Assembly (NCBI GenBank): GCA_017458145.1
Contig: JAFTGA010000015.1
Coordinates: 115,046-179,045, forward strand
Source of the DNA: Bacteroidales bacterium
Lineage (GTDB): Bacteria; Bacteroidota; Bacteroidia; Bacteroidales; UBA932
Reading direction: 5' to 3'
Length of the DNA stretch: 64,000 bases
Of the stretch, positions 1-8,220 are shown piece after piece (within the stretch, counting starts at the first letter, position 1; each line of letters begins with the position of its first letter). The notes under the pieces are model-generated. The model was given only the letters and a program-made list of their open reading frames with translations. It made no database searches and had not been told where the DNA came from. Made by a program: the position numbers and the translations under genes.

Positions 1-761
1 CCCAGGCGCTTTATGGCCGCAACGGCGAGTGCCCGATGCCCGTGGTGGCCGCCCATTCCCCGGCCCACTGCTTTGACGCCGCCTTCATGGCTGCCAAGAT
101 CGCCCTGGAGCACATGACCCCGGTCCTGCTGCTCTCCGAGGGCTTCCTGGGCAACGGGTCCGAGCCCTGGCGTATCCCCGCGATGAAGGATTATCCCGAA
201 ATCAATCCGCCGTTCGTGCGCGGCGCCCTGGCGGAAGGGGAGCGCTTCCATCCTTTCGAGCGCGACCCCGAGACGCTGGTCCGCCGCTGGGCCCTGCCGG
301 GCCAGAAGGGATTCGAGCACCGTGTCGGCGGCTTGGAGAAGAACCACGCCGGCGTGCTTTCCACCGATCCTGCCAACCACGCCCTGATGGTCTCCGAACG
401 TGCCGGAAAGGTGGCGCGCGTGGCCCGGGATCTCCCGGCGCTGGAACTGCAGAACGGCCCCGCTTCCGGCAAGCTGCTTGTCGTGGGCTGGGGCGGCACC
501 TACGGCCATATCCTTTCTGCCGTGCGTGAGATCGGGGACGTCCCCTACGTCCACTTTGATTTCATCAACCCGCTTCCTGCGAACACGGAAGAAGTCTTTT
601 CGCACTTTGAGCGTATCCTCGTCTGCGAACTCAACAGCGGACAGTTTGCCGATTACCTGCGCGCGCAGTTCCCCGGCAAGGACATTCGGAAATTTGGCAA
701 GGTCCAGGGCCAGCCGTTCCTCGTGAGCGAACTGGTCGCGGCCATTCAGAAGGAGATGTAG
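1..761 (+). CDS. korA: 2-oxoglutarate:ferredoxin oxidoreductase subunit alpha (5' truncated by window)
   Basis: The window opens inside this gene; the frame is open from base 3 and about 252 C-terminal residues are visible. It carries the GRNGECP stretch typical of KorA-type alpha subunits, followed by the pyrimidine-binding region (HSPAHCFDAAFMA) and a transketolase-C-like domain (LLVVGWGGTYGHI, about residues 150-165 of the visible part). KorA with KorB oxidatively decarboxylates 2-oxoglutarate to succinyl-CoA, reducing ferredoxin, or runs the reverse reductive reaction in anaerobes. It is cytoplasmic. korB follows after 3 bases. Assignment to 2-oxoglutarate rather than another 2-oxoacid rests on family resemblance and on gdhA downstream. 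Confidence 0.9.
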   Translation, partial: QALYGRNGECPMPVVAAHSPAHCFDAAFMAAKIALEHMTPVLLLSEGFLGNGSEPWRIPAMKDYPEINPPFVRGALAEGERFHPFERDPETLVRRWALPGQKGFEHRVGGLEKNHAGVLSTDPANHALMVSERAGKVARVARDLPALELQNGPASGKLLVVGWGGTYGHILSAVREIGDVPYVHFDFINPLPANTEEVFSHFERILVCELNSGQFADYLRAQFPGKDIRKFGKVQGQPFLVSELVAAIQKEM

Positions 762-764
762 ATT

Positions 765-1784
765 ATGGCAACACTGACATTCAAAGATTTCAAGAGCGAC
801 CAGGAGGTCCGCTGGTGCCCCGGCTGCGGCGACCATGCCGTGCTGGCAGCCCTGCAGCGGGCCCTCCCGAAAGTGAGCCAGGCGCTGGGCTATGACAAGG
901 AACGCTATGTGGTGGTGTCCGGCATCGGCTGCTCCTCCCGGCTTCCTTACTATATGGACACCTACGGATTCCACAGCATCCACGGCCGCGCCACGGCGGT
1001 CTCCACCGGCATCAAGGTGGCGAATCCCTGGCTGACGGTCTGGCAGGCCTGCGGCGACGGCGACGCCCTCGCTATCGGCGGCAACCACTTCATCCACGCC
1101 ATCCGGCGCAACATCGACATCAATATCATCCTCTTCAACAACCGCATCTACGGCCTGACGAAGGGGCAGTACTCGCCGACCTCCAAGTTCGGCGCGATCA
1201 CGAAGACCTCTCCTTACGGCACCGTGGAGCACCCGTTCAATCCGGGCTCGCTCGTGCTGGGCGCCAAGGGCACCTTCTTTGCCCGCTCGCTGGACGTGGA
1301 GCTCAAGCTCAACGAGGAGATCATGACGGCGGCGGCCCTGCACGACGGCTGCTCGGTGATGGAGATGCTGACCAATTGCGTGATTTTCAACGACGGAGCC
1401 CACAAGGACCTGTCCGATCCTGCCGTCAAGGCGGACCATACGATCATCCTGCGCCACGGCGAGAAGATGATCTTCGGCAAGGACCGCGACCGCGGCCTGA
1501 TCTACGACGGCCGGAAGATCCGTGCCGTGCGCATCGGCGAGGGCGGTTTCACCGAGGACGATATCCTCGTGCATGACGCCCACACGGACAACATCGGCAT
1601 CCATATGGCCCTTGCGGATATGAAGGGGCCGGACTATCCGGTGGCCCTCGGCGTGATCCGGGACGTCAAGGACATCACCTACGACGACGGCGTACGCGAC
1701 CAGGTCAAGGACGTGATGGCCAAGTCGAAGATCCACTCGGTGGACGAACTGCTGCACAGCGGATCCACCTGGGAAGTAAAATGA
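765..1784 (+). CDS. korB: 2-oxoglutarate:ferredoxin oxidoreductase subunit beta
   Basis: This 339-residue protein is the thiamine-diphosphate subunit of the KorAB enzyme. It starts with the WCPGCGDHAVL Cys motif (about residues 17-27) and has the TPP/Mg motif GDGDALAIGGNHFIHA with the downstream NN (IILFNNRIYGLTKGQ) near residues 95-130. Length fits the family. An AAGGAG stretch at 750-755, nine bases before the ATG, resembles a Shine-Dalgarno sequence, which is unusual in this window. The gene follows korA by 3 bases and gdhA follows by 30 bases, so 2-oxoglutarate made reductively could feed directly into glutamate synthesis. Confidence 0.95.
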   Translation: MATLTFKDFKSDQEVRWCPGCGDHAVLAALQRALPKVSQALGYDKERYVVVSGIGCSSRLPYYMDTYGFHSIHGRATAVSTGIKVANPWLTVWQACGDGDALAIGGNHFIHAIRRNIDINIILFNNRIYGLTKGQYSPTSKFGAITKTSPYGTVEHPFNPGSLVLGAKGTFFARSLDVELKLNEEIMTAAALHDGCSVMEMLTNCVIFNDGAHKDLSDPAVKADHTIILRHGEKMIFGKDRDRGLIYDGRKIRAVRIGEGGFTEDDILVHDAHTDNIGIHMALADMKGPDYPVALGVIRDVKDITYDDGVRDQVKDVMAKSKIHSVDELLHSGSTWEVK

Positions 1785-1814
1785 CAACCACACATCAATT
1801 AATAACACCAGACA

Positions 1815-3158
1815 ATGAAGACACAAGACATCATGGCCCGCCTCCAGGCCAAGTATCCGGGAGAGAAAGAGTATCTCCAGGCGGTACAGGAGGTCCTCGA
1901 GTCCGTCGAGGAGGTGTATAACCAGCATCCCGAATTCGAGAAGGCGAAGATCGTCGAGCGGATGGTCGAGCCGGACCGCATTTTCACTTTCCGCGTCACC
2001 TGGGTGGATGACAAGGGGGAGGTCCAGACCAATACCGGCTACCGCATCCAGTTCAACAGCGCCATCGGCCCCTACAAGGGCGGCCTGCGCTTCCACCGGA
2101 TGGTGAACCCCTCGATGCTCAAGTTCCTCGGCTTCGAGCAGACCTTCAAGAACGCCCTGACGACCCTGCCGATGGGTGGTGCCAAGGGTGGCAGCGACTT
2201 CGATCCGAAAGGCAAGACCGACGAGGAAATCATGCGCTTCTGCCAGGCGTTCATGCTGGAACTCTGGCAGTGCATCGGCCCCGACCAGGACATCCCGGCG
2301 GGCGACGTGGGCGTAGGCGGCCGGGAGATCGGCTATCTCTACGGCATGTACAAGAAGCTCGCGCGCGAGTACAACACCGGCGTGCTGACCGGCAAGGGCG
2401 CCACCTGGGGCGGCTCGATCCTGCGTCCGGAGGCTACCGGCTTCGGTGCGCTCTATTTCACGCAGAACCTGCTGCACCACGCAGGCAAGGACATCAAGGG
2501 CTGTCGCGTGGCGGTCTCCGGCTTCGGCAACGTGGCGTGGGGCGCCTGCATCAAGGCCCTTGAACTCGGTGCGAAGGTCGTCGCGATTTCCGGCCCGGAC
2601 GGTGTCTGCGAGATTCCGGACGGCATCACCCGGGAGATGATCGATTACATGCTCGTCATGCGCGCCTCCAACCGCGACCGCGTGGAGGATATGGCTACCC
2701 GCTTCCCGGGCAAGGCCTTCTTCACGCCCGGCAAGAAGGCCTGGAGCGTGAAATGCGACATCGCCCTGCCGTGCGCCTTCCAGAACGAACTCGCCGAAGA
2801 AGACGCGAAGGAATTGAAGGAGAACGGTTGCTGGTGCTGCTGCGAGGTATCCAACATGGGCTGCCAGCCGGGTGCCATCCACTTCTTCCAGGACAATGGC
2901 ATCCTCTTCGCTCCGGGCAAGGCGGTCAACGCCGGCGGCGTGGCCACTTCCGGCCTGGAGATGACCCAGAACGCCGAGCACATCAGCTGGAGCGGCAAAG
3001 AGGTCGACGAGAAGCTGCACTTCATCATGAACAACATCCACGAGCAGTGCGTCAAGTTCGGCACCCAGCCGGACGGCACCGTGGACTACGTGAAGGGCGC
3101 CAACATCGCCGGCTTCATGAAAGTCGCGCAGGCAATGCTCGAGCAGGGAACGCTCTGA
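1815..3158 (+). CDS. gdhA: NAD(P)-specific glutamate dehydrogenase
   Basis: A 447-residue hexameric-type glutamate dehydrogenase that interconverts 2-oxoglutarate plus ammonia and glutamate. The substrate-binding segment PYKGGLRFH (about 87-94), the catalytic-lysine motif PMGGAKGG (Lys near 124) and the downstream GDVGVGGREIGY segment are all visible; the Rossmann fold follows with VSGFGNVAWGA. Length matches the 445-450 residue NADP type. It has no recognisable promoter in the 30 bases after korB and is probably co-transcribed. It is the ammonia-assimilating enzyme of this window. A strong bidirectional terminator follows the stop codon. Confidence 0.95.
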   Translation: MKTQDIMARLQAKYPGEKEYLQAVQEVLESVEEVYNQHPEFEKAKIVERMVEPDRIFTFRVTWVDDKGEVQTNTGYRIQFNSAIGPYKGGLRFHRMVNPSMLKFLGFEQTFKNALTTLPMGGAKGGSDFDPKGKTDEEIMRFCQAFMLELWQCIGPDQDIPAGDVGVGGREIGYLYGMYKKLAREYNTGVLTGKGATWGGSILRPEATGFGALYFTQNLLHHAGKDIKGCRVAVSGFGNVAWGACIKALELGAKVVAISGPDGVCEIPDGITREMIDYMLVMRASNRDRVEDMATRFPGKAFFTPGKKAWSVKCDIALPCAFQNELAEEDAKELKENGCWCCCEVSNMGCQPGAIHFFQDNGILFAPGKAVNAGGVATSGLEMTQNAEHISWSGKEVDEKLHFIMNNIHEQCVKFGTQPDGTVDYVKGANIAGFMKVAQAMLEQGTL

Positions 3159-3176
3159 TAGTATTTACAATCCGGA

Positions 3177-3208
3177 TTTAAGCCGCCTTCCGCAGAAGGC
3201 GGCTTAAA
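3177..3208. terminator. Bidirectional terminator between gdhA and pncB
   Basis: A perfect 14-bp inverted repeat (arms 3177-3190 and 3195-3208, TTTAAGCCGCCTTC and its complement) with a 4-base loop. AT-rich ends give T runs on both strands. The last codons and stop of pncB (minus strand) lie in the stem. Confidence 0.85.
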
Positions 3209-4383
3209 TATTCACATTTCTCGGGGTTGCCGAGGGTCTTGCCGAGGTTGCAGGAGAGCTTGACGCAGTCGTGCCACTCGCGCAGTTCGGTGATGCGGCC
3301 GCGGGTGAGCTTCACCACGATGTTCATCGGGTCGGCGCCCGTGACGTCGCAGGTGAGGAACGTGCCCACGCCGTAGGAGTCCTGCACGCGGCCGGCGACG
3401 TACTGGTGGATCTTGATGGCCTTGTCGATATTCAGGCCGTTGGAGAAGCAGACCTGCTTGGTGGCGGGGTCGATGCCCAGGGACTTGTACTTGGCGATGA
3501 TCTTCTCCGTCTGTTCGAACTCGTCGCCGCTGTCCACGCGCAGGCCCTTGTACATCATGGCCATGCGCTTGGAAAGGTTGGAGAAGAAAACTTCGTCGCC
3601 GAAGCAGTCATACAGATAGATTCCGTTGTCGCCGTCATAGACATCGCTGAACTTCTTCATGACGTTGAAGTTGCACTCGAACACGCCGCTGACGTTCTCC
3701 TCGAAGGAGATGAGCTGGTGGGACATCGTGCCCAGCGGCACGCAGTCGTATTTCATCGCGAGCCAGACGTTGGAGGTGCCGGTAAACTTGCCGGGCCAGT
3801 CGGGCCGGGAGTCATAGACTTCCTTCATCACGCGGACGACCATCTCGTGGTGGTCGAAGCTGAAGCGGCGCCGCGTACCCATGTCGCCGAGCACCAGGCC
3901 GGAGGCGAAGATGCGCTCGGTCTTGGCGCGTGCCCTGGCTTCCTCGTGCGCAGCGTCATAGCGCCCGAAGTCGCCCCGCAGCCCGTGCATCAGTTCGCTG
4001 ATGCAGGACAGGATGGGCATCTCCCACATAATGGTGGAGAACCACTTGCCGCGGACGCTGATGTCCAGGTGTCCTTCCTCGTCCTGGCTGATGTGGACTT
4101 CCCCCGGGCGGAAACGGTAGCCGCGCAGGAAGGTGAAGTACCACAGCGGCAGGAAGACGCATTTGCGCTTCATGAATTCGACCTCCTCGTCCGTGATGGT
4201 GACCTCGGCCATGTGGTCGAGCTGCTCGCGCAGGAGCGCATCGAACCCCCTGGGGTACTTCTGGTGGTTGCGGTCGAAAAAGGTGTACTCGACCTCGGCC
4301 CGCGGATAGGTCTCCAGGATGTAGTACTGGCAGGTGAAGGTGTAGAGGTCGTTGTCGGTGAAGTGGGTAATGATCGGTTCCAT
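3178..4383 (-). CDS. pncB: Nicotinate phosphoribosyltransferase
   Basis: A 401-residue PncB-type enzyme that joins nicotinate and PRPP to nicotinate mononucleotide, with ATP hydrolysis, in the NAD salvage pathway. Length equals the E. coli type. The segment VPLGTMSHQLI contains the histidine (about 222) that is phosphorylated in the family, and FSFDHHEMVV and TGTSNVWLAMKY match the phosphoribosyltransferase core. It begins 2 bases after the stop codon of the M3 peptidase gene, so the two are probably one transcript. Its C-terminal codons form one arm of the bidirectional terminator. Confidence 0.92.
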   Translation of the reverse strand: MEPIITHFTDNDLYTFTCQYYILETYPRAEVEYTFFDRNHQKYPRGFDALLREQLDHMAEVTITDEEVEFMKRKCVFLPLWYFTFLRGYRFRPGEVHISQDEEGHLDISVRGKWFSTIMWEMPILSCISELMHGLRGDFGRYDAAHEEARARAKTERIFASGLVLGDMGTRRRFSFDHHEMVVRVMKEVYDSRPDWPGKFTGTSNVWLAMKYDCVPLGTMSHQLISFEENVSGVFECNFNVMKKFSDVYDGDNGIYLYDCFGDEVFFSNLSKRMAMMYKGLRVDSGDEFEQTEKIIAKYKSLGIDPATKQVCFSNGLNIDKAIKIHQYVAGRVQDSYGVGTFLTCDVTGADPMNIVVKLTRGRITELREWHDCVKLSCNLGKTLGNPEKCEYLSRLLRKAA

Positions 4384-4385
4384 AT

Positions 4386-6464
4386 CTATATGATTTCCAG
4401 TTTCTTGAGAAGCGCGTCCGGATCGGGTTCATGGCCCCGGAAGCGGCGGTACAGCAGGGCCTCGTCCTCGCTGCCGCCCTTCGCGAGGATGTTCCGGCGG
4501 AAGGAGCCGGCGGCTTCGCGGCTGAAAATTCCCTTCTCCCGGAACAGGGAGAAGGCGTCGGCTTCGAGGACTTCCGCCCATTTGTAGGAATAATATCCGG
4601 CGGAGTAGCCGCCGGAGAAGATGTGTCCGAAGGCGGTGGAGATGCAGGTCCCGGGGATGTCCGGGAGCGTGGCGCAGTCCGCCAGGGCCTCCCGCTCCAG
4701 CCTGAGGGCCGGGATTCCAGCGTTCGCTGGAAGGACGGCAGGACCGTCCCCCGGGGCTTGACCCGGAACCTCCTCCCGCAGCGTGTGCCAGGCCAGGTCC
4801 AGCCGGCCGAAGCGCAGCTGGCGGACCTGGAAATAGGCGGCGTGGAAGTTGCGTGCGGCGACGAGCCGCTCCACGAGCGCGTCCGGGATGGGTTCTCCGG
4901 TCTGCCAGTGGCGGGCGAAGGTGTGCAGCCAGTCCGGCTCGAAAGCCCAGTTCTCCATCAGCTGCGAAGGCAGTTCCACGAAGTCGCGGACCACGTTGGT
5001 GCCCGTCATCGTAGGGTAACGGCCCTCGGCGAGCATGCCGTGAAGGGAATGCCCGAATTCGTGCAGGAAGGTCGTCAGCTCGTCGTGCGTCAGCAGCGAC
5101 GGGGTGTCGGGGGTGGGCTTCGTGAAATTCGTCACGATGCTCACCAGGGGGCGCCGCTCGACGCCGCCCGGGGCGGAAAGCTCACGGAAATTGGTCATCC
5201 ACGCTCCGCCGCGCTTGCCCTTGCGGGGAAAGAAATCCGCATAGAACAGCGCCAGGTGCTTCCCGTCCGCGTCGGAGACATCGTAAACGCGCACGTCGGG
5301 ATGATAGACGGGCAGCTCCGGACGCGGGGTGAACCGCACACCGTACAGGCGCGTCGCGAGCCCGAAGACGGCTTCGATGCAGTCTTCCAGCCGGAAATAA
5401 GGCTTGAGCTGCTCGTCGCTGAGCGCGAAATGCTCCGCCCGGTACCGTTCGGACCACCAGGCGAAGTCCCAGGGCAGCATCTGCTCCTGCCTGTAGCCGT
5501 GTGTCCGGGCCCAGGCGAGCAGGTCCGCGATCTCCCTCCGGGCGGCGGGCAGGGACGGTGTCATCAGGGCGTCCAGCAGGGAGCGGACCGTCGTGACATC
5601 CTTCGCCATCCGCTCCTCCAGGGCATAGTCGGCCCAGGAGGCATAGCCCAGCAGCTGCGCGATCCGCCGGCGCAGCTCCGCAATCCGGACACAGAGGCCG
5701 CTGTTGTCCGACGGACCGCCCAGGGCGCGGCTGTTGTATGCACGCCAGAGGCGCTCCCGCAGGTCCGCCCGGGCGCTGTATTGCATGAACGGCACATAAC
5801 TGGGGTGCGAGAGGTCGAACACCCAGCCCGGAAGCCCTTTCTCCCGGGCTGCCTGTGCGCCCGGCTCGCGGACATACTGCGGCAGCCCTTCGAGTTCCGC
5901 TTCCTCCGTCAGATGCAGGGAGAAGGCGTTGGTGGCGTCCAGGACGTTCTTGCCATATTTCAGTTCCAGCAGGGAGAGTTCCTCCTCCAGGGCGGCGTAG
6001 GTCTTCTTGTCCTCATCGGAGAGGAGGGCGCCGCTGCGCACAAATCTTTTATAGCAGTCTTCCAGTAGTTTACGCTGATCTCTCGCAAGCGTGAGGTCGT
6101 CGCGTCGCTCCCAGACGGCCCGGATGCGGCCGAACAGCTCCGCGTTGTGCGAGACATACATCTCATAGTCGGTCAGCAGGGGGGAGACCTCCTCGGCGGT
6201 CTGCTGCATGCGGTCATCGCTCTCGGCTTCGAGCAGGTTGAAGAAGATGCCGCTGATGCGGTCCAGATCCTCCCCGGCGAACTCGAGGGCTTCGACGGTA
6301 TTGGCGAAAGTCGGCGGCTCGGGGTTCCCGGCGATGGCGTCCACTTCGGCCTTGCCGCGGGCGACGGCCTCGCGGAAGGCGGGCAGATAATGCTCCGGCC
6401 GGAACCGGTCGAAGCAGGGTGCCCCGTGGGGAAGGGGAGAGGGGGAAAGCAAAGGATTGTCCAT
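4386..6464 (-). CDS. dcp: M3 family peptidase (peptidyl-dipeptidase Dcp / oligopeptidase A type)
   Basis: A 692-residue zinc metallopeptidase of family M3. The zinc motif HEFGHSLHG is at about 468-476, the position and length expected of Dcp (about 680 residues), and the family C-terminal segment GHIFSGGYSAGYYSYKWAEVL is intact. No signal peptide is visible, so it probably trims short peptides in the cytoplasm. Between LAWHTLREE and the conserved TCISTAFGHIF segment there are roughly 20-30 extra residues rich in Pro, Gly and Ala; this stretch is encoded by a palindromic repeat (4711-4770). The gene symbol is by resemblance; prlC/oligopeptidase A is the alternative. Confidence 0.9.
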   Translation of the reverse strand: MDNPLLSPSPLPHGAPCFDRFRPEHYLPAFREAVARGKAEVDAIAGNPEPPTFANTVEALEFAGEDLDRISGIFFNLLEAESDDRMQQTAEEVSPLLTDYEMYVSHNAELFGRIRAVWERRDDLTLARDQRKLLEDCYKRFVRSGALLSDEDKKTYAALEEELSLLELKYGKNVLDATNAFSLHLTEEAELEGLPQYVREPGAQAAREKGLPGWVFDLSHPSYVPFMQYSARADLRERLWRAYNSRALGGPSDNSGLCVRIAELRRRIAQLLGYASWADYALEERMAKDVTTVRSLLDALMTPSLPAARREIADLLAWARTHGYRQEQMLPWDFAWWSERYRAEHFALSDEQLKPYFRLEDCIEAVFGLATRLYGVRFTPRPELPVYHPDVRVYDVSDADGKHLALFYADFFPRKGKRGGAWMTNFRELSAPGGVERRPLVSIVTNFTKPTPDTPSLLTHDELTTFLHEFGHSLHGMLAEGRYPTMTGTNVVRDFVELPSQLMENWAFEPDWLHTFARHWQTGEPIPDALVERLVAARNFHAAYFQVRQLRFGRLDLAWHTLREEVPGQAPGDGPAVLPANAGIPALRLEREALADCATLPDIPGTCISTAFGHIFSGGYSAGYYSYKWAEVLEADAFSLFREKGIFSREAAGSFRRNILAKGGSEDEALLYRRFRGHEPDPDALLKKLEII
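4711..4770 (-). repeat. Palindromic interspersed element, in frame inside the M3 peptidase gene
   Basis: The stretch is a mosaic of three palindromes: TTCCAGCG/CGCTGGAA, GGACGG/CCGTCC and a half-site CCGGGGCTTGACCCGG. The last part and the GGGATTCC end match the elements at 24707-24734 and 26570-26598. The reading frame runs through without a stop and gives a Pro/Gly/Ala-rich insertion. Confidence 0.7.
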
Positions 6465-6468
6465 ACTG

Positions 6469-6476
6469 CAAAAATA
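6469..6476 (-). promoter_or_regulatory. -7 box of the M3 peptidase-pncB unit
   Basis: On the minus strand this reads TATTTTTG, matching TAnnTTTG. Only 4 bases separate it from the ATG at 6464, which would place the transcript start at or next to the start codon. No clear -33 element was found. Confidence 0.45.
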
Positions 6477-6625
6477 ACCATAAATGGGGATTTTTATTTC
6501 ATTTGCAATACCCTAATTTTGCACTCGGATAAAAGTTAGTGTGTTTTAATGAGCGCGGCAGCGGGATCCGGCCGGACAGGAACGGCGGACCTTGTTGCCG
6601 CGACCTCTTTTATCCGGCTGTTTTC

Positions 6626-6657
6626 TTTGCTTTTATCTATTTTATTGGCTAAATTTG
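6626..6657 (+). promoter_or_regulatory. Bacteroidota-type promoter for the SLC13 transporter gene
   Basis: TTTG at 6626-6629, 20 bases, then TAAATTTG at 6650-6657. This is the consensus arrangement for the primary sigma factor of Bacteroidota. The ATG is 43 bases downstream. The rest of the 6465-6699 gap holds no gene that I can support. Confidence 0.75.
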
Positions 6658-6699
6658 CGCCGCTTTTTGTGACAAGTAGATAGTAGTAAATAAAATAAT

Positions 6700-8154
6700 A
6701 TGTCCAACAGCACTTTTTCTGTCAAGTATTGTGTGATCCTGCCGATCGTGCTGATCATCACGATTCTTCTGTGGGCGCTCCCGGTGGATGCTTTCGGCAT
6801 TGCCGGACTTACCGTTGTCCAGCAGCGGATGATCGCTATTTTCGTCTTCGCCGCCCTGATGTGGATGTTTGAAGTCATCCCGAACTGGACCACCTCGCTG
6901 GTGGTGATCGTGGTGATGCTGCTGAGCGTCTCCGACAAGGGCCTGAGCTTCTTCTGCAGGCCCGAATTCGGCACCCTGGTCGACTACAAGAGCATTATGG
7001 CTTCTTTCGCGGACCCCGTGGTGATGCTGTTCCTCGGTGGTTTCGTACTGGCTATCATCGCCTCCAAGTACGGAATGGACGCCGCGATCGCGAAGGTCCT
7101 CCTCGGCATTTTCGGCAAGCGGCCGAAGATGGTCCTGCTGGGCTTCTTGATCGTGATCGCCCTCTTCTCGATGTTCATGAGCAACACGGCCACGGCCGCG
7201 ATGATGCTGGCTTTCCTGGCCCCGGTGCTCAAGTCCCTTCCGGCGGATGAGACCGGCAAGGTGGGCCTCGCCCTGGCCATCCCCGTGTCGGCCAACCTCG
7301 GCGGCATCGGCACGCCGATCGGCACCCCGCCGAACGCCATCGCCCTCGGCGCCCTGGAGAATGCCGGTTATTCGATCAGTTTCGTGACCTGGATGACCCG
7401 GATGGTCCCGTACGTGATCGTGATGATCGCCATTGCCTGGGTGCTCCTGCAGATCTTCTTCCCGTTCAAGAGTGAGAAGATCGAGCTCAAGATCGAGGTC
7501 CGGGAGCGCAAGAAAGACTGGCGGACCTATGTGGCCTGGATCACCTTCTTCGTGACCATCCTCCTCTGGGTGACGGAGTCCTTGACGGGGATCAACTCCA
7601 ATGTCGTCGCCCTCATCCCGCTGGCCGTCTATACCGCCACGGGCGTCTTCGAGAAGTCCGACATCAAGGAGATCAACTGGAGCGTGCTCTGGCTTGTCGC
7701 GGGCGGTTTCGCCCTCGGTACGGGCCTGAACAAGACCGGACTTGCCGCCACGCTGATCAACGCCATCCCGTTCAGTACGATGAACGTGGTGATCGTGCTC
7801 GTTGTCGCCGGTCTGATCTGCTATCTGCTCTCCAACTTCATCAGCAACTCCGCGACGGCGGCCCTGCTGGTTCCGATCCTCGTGGTCGTGGGCACGGCCA
7901 TGGCCAATCCCGAGGCGGCCAACAACGCCCAGTTCGTGGCGCTCGGCGGCATGAATGCGATGATCCCGTTCATTGCAGTCTGCGCCTCCATCGCCATGCT
8001 CCTCCCGATTTCCACCCCGCCGAACGCCATTGCGGCATCCACCGGCCTGGTGCAGACCAAGGACATGACCAAGGTGGGCCTGATCATCGGCGCGATCGGC
8101 TTCGTGCTCGGTTATTTCCTGCTTACCGCCGTCTTCCCGTTCCCGACGGTATAA
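6700..8154 (+). CDS. DASS/SLC13-family sodium-coupled anion symporter
   Basis: A 484-residue inner-membrane transporter of the divalent anion:sodium symporter family. It has the two hallmark SNT-type motifs, FMSNTATAAMM (about 159-169) and FISNSATAALL (about 380-390), each followed by the paired hairpin signatures GTPIGTPPNAIALG (about 204-217) and PISTPPNAIAAST. These bind sodium and a carboxylate or sulfate substrate. About 11 hydrophobic segments are visible. In this family the substrate is often succinate or another C4-dicarboxylate, but it cannot be fixed from sequence. A full promoter precedes the gene and a hairpin separates it from the porin-like gene. Confidence 0.92.
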   Translation: MSNSTFSVKYCVILPIVLIITILLWALPVDAFGIAGLTVVQQRMIAIFVFAALMWMFEVIPNWTTSLVVIVVMLLSVSDKGLSFFCRPEFGTLVDYKSIMASFADPVVMLFLGGFVLAIIASKYGMDAAIAKVLLGIFGKRPKMVLLGFLIVIALFSMFMSNTATAAMMLAFLAPVLKSLPADETGKVGLALAIPVSANLGGIGTPIGTPPNAIALGALENAGYSISFVTWMTRMVPYVIVMIAIAWVLLQIFFPFKSEKIELKIEVRERKKDWRTYVAWITFFVTILLWVTESLTGINSNVVALIPLAVYTATGVFEKSDIKEINWSVLWLVAGGFALGTGLNKTGLAATLINAIPFSTMNVVIVLVVAGLICYLLSNFISNSATAALLVPILVVVGTAMANPEAANNAQFVALGGMNAMIPFIAVCASIAMLLPISTPPNAIAASTGLVQTKDMTKVGLIIGAIGFVLGYFLLTAVFPFPTV

Positions 8155-8167
8155 TTCCGACATTTCC

Positions 8168-8205
8168 ATCTGGTGGCTCCGTACGAAGCGGGACCACCAG
8201 ATTTT
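8168..8205 (+). terminator. Hairpin with T tract between transporter and barrel genes
   Basis: ATCTGGTGG (8168-8176) pairs with CCACCAGAT (8194-8202), extended inside by TCCG/CGGG pairs and followed by TTTT. It may terminate or attenuate transcription into the porin-like gene, which starts 16 bases later. Confidence 0.6.
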
Positions 8206-8220
8206 ATTAACCGATACCCC

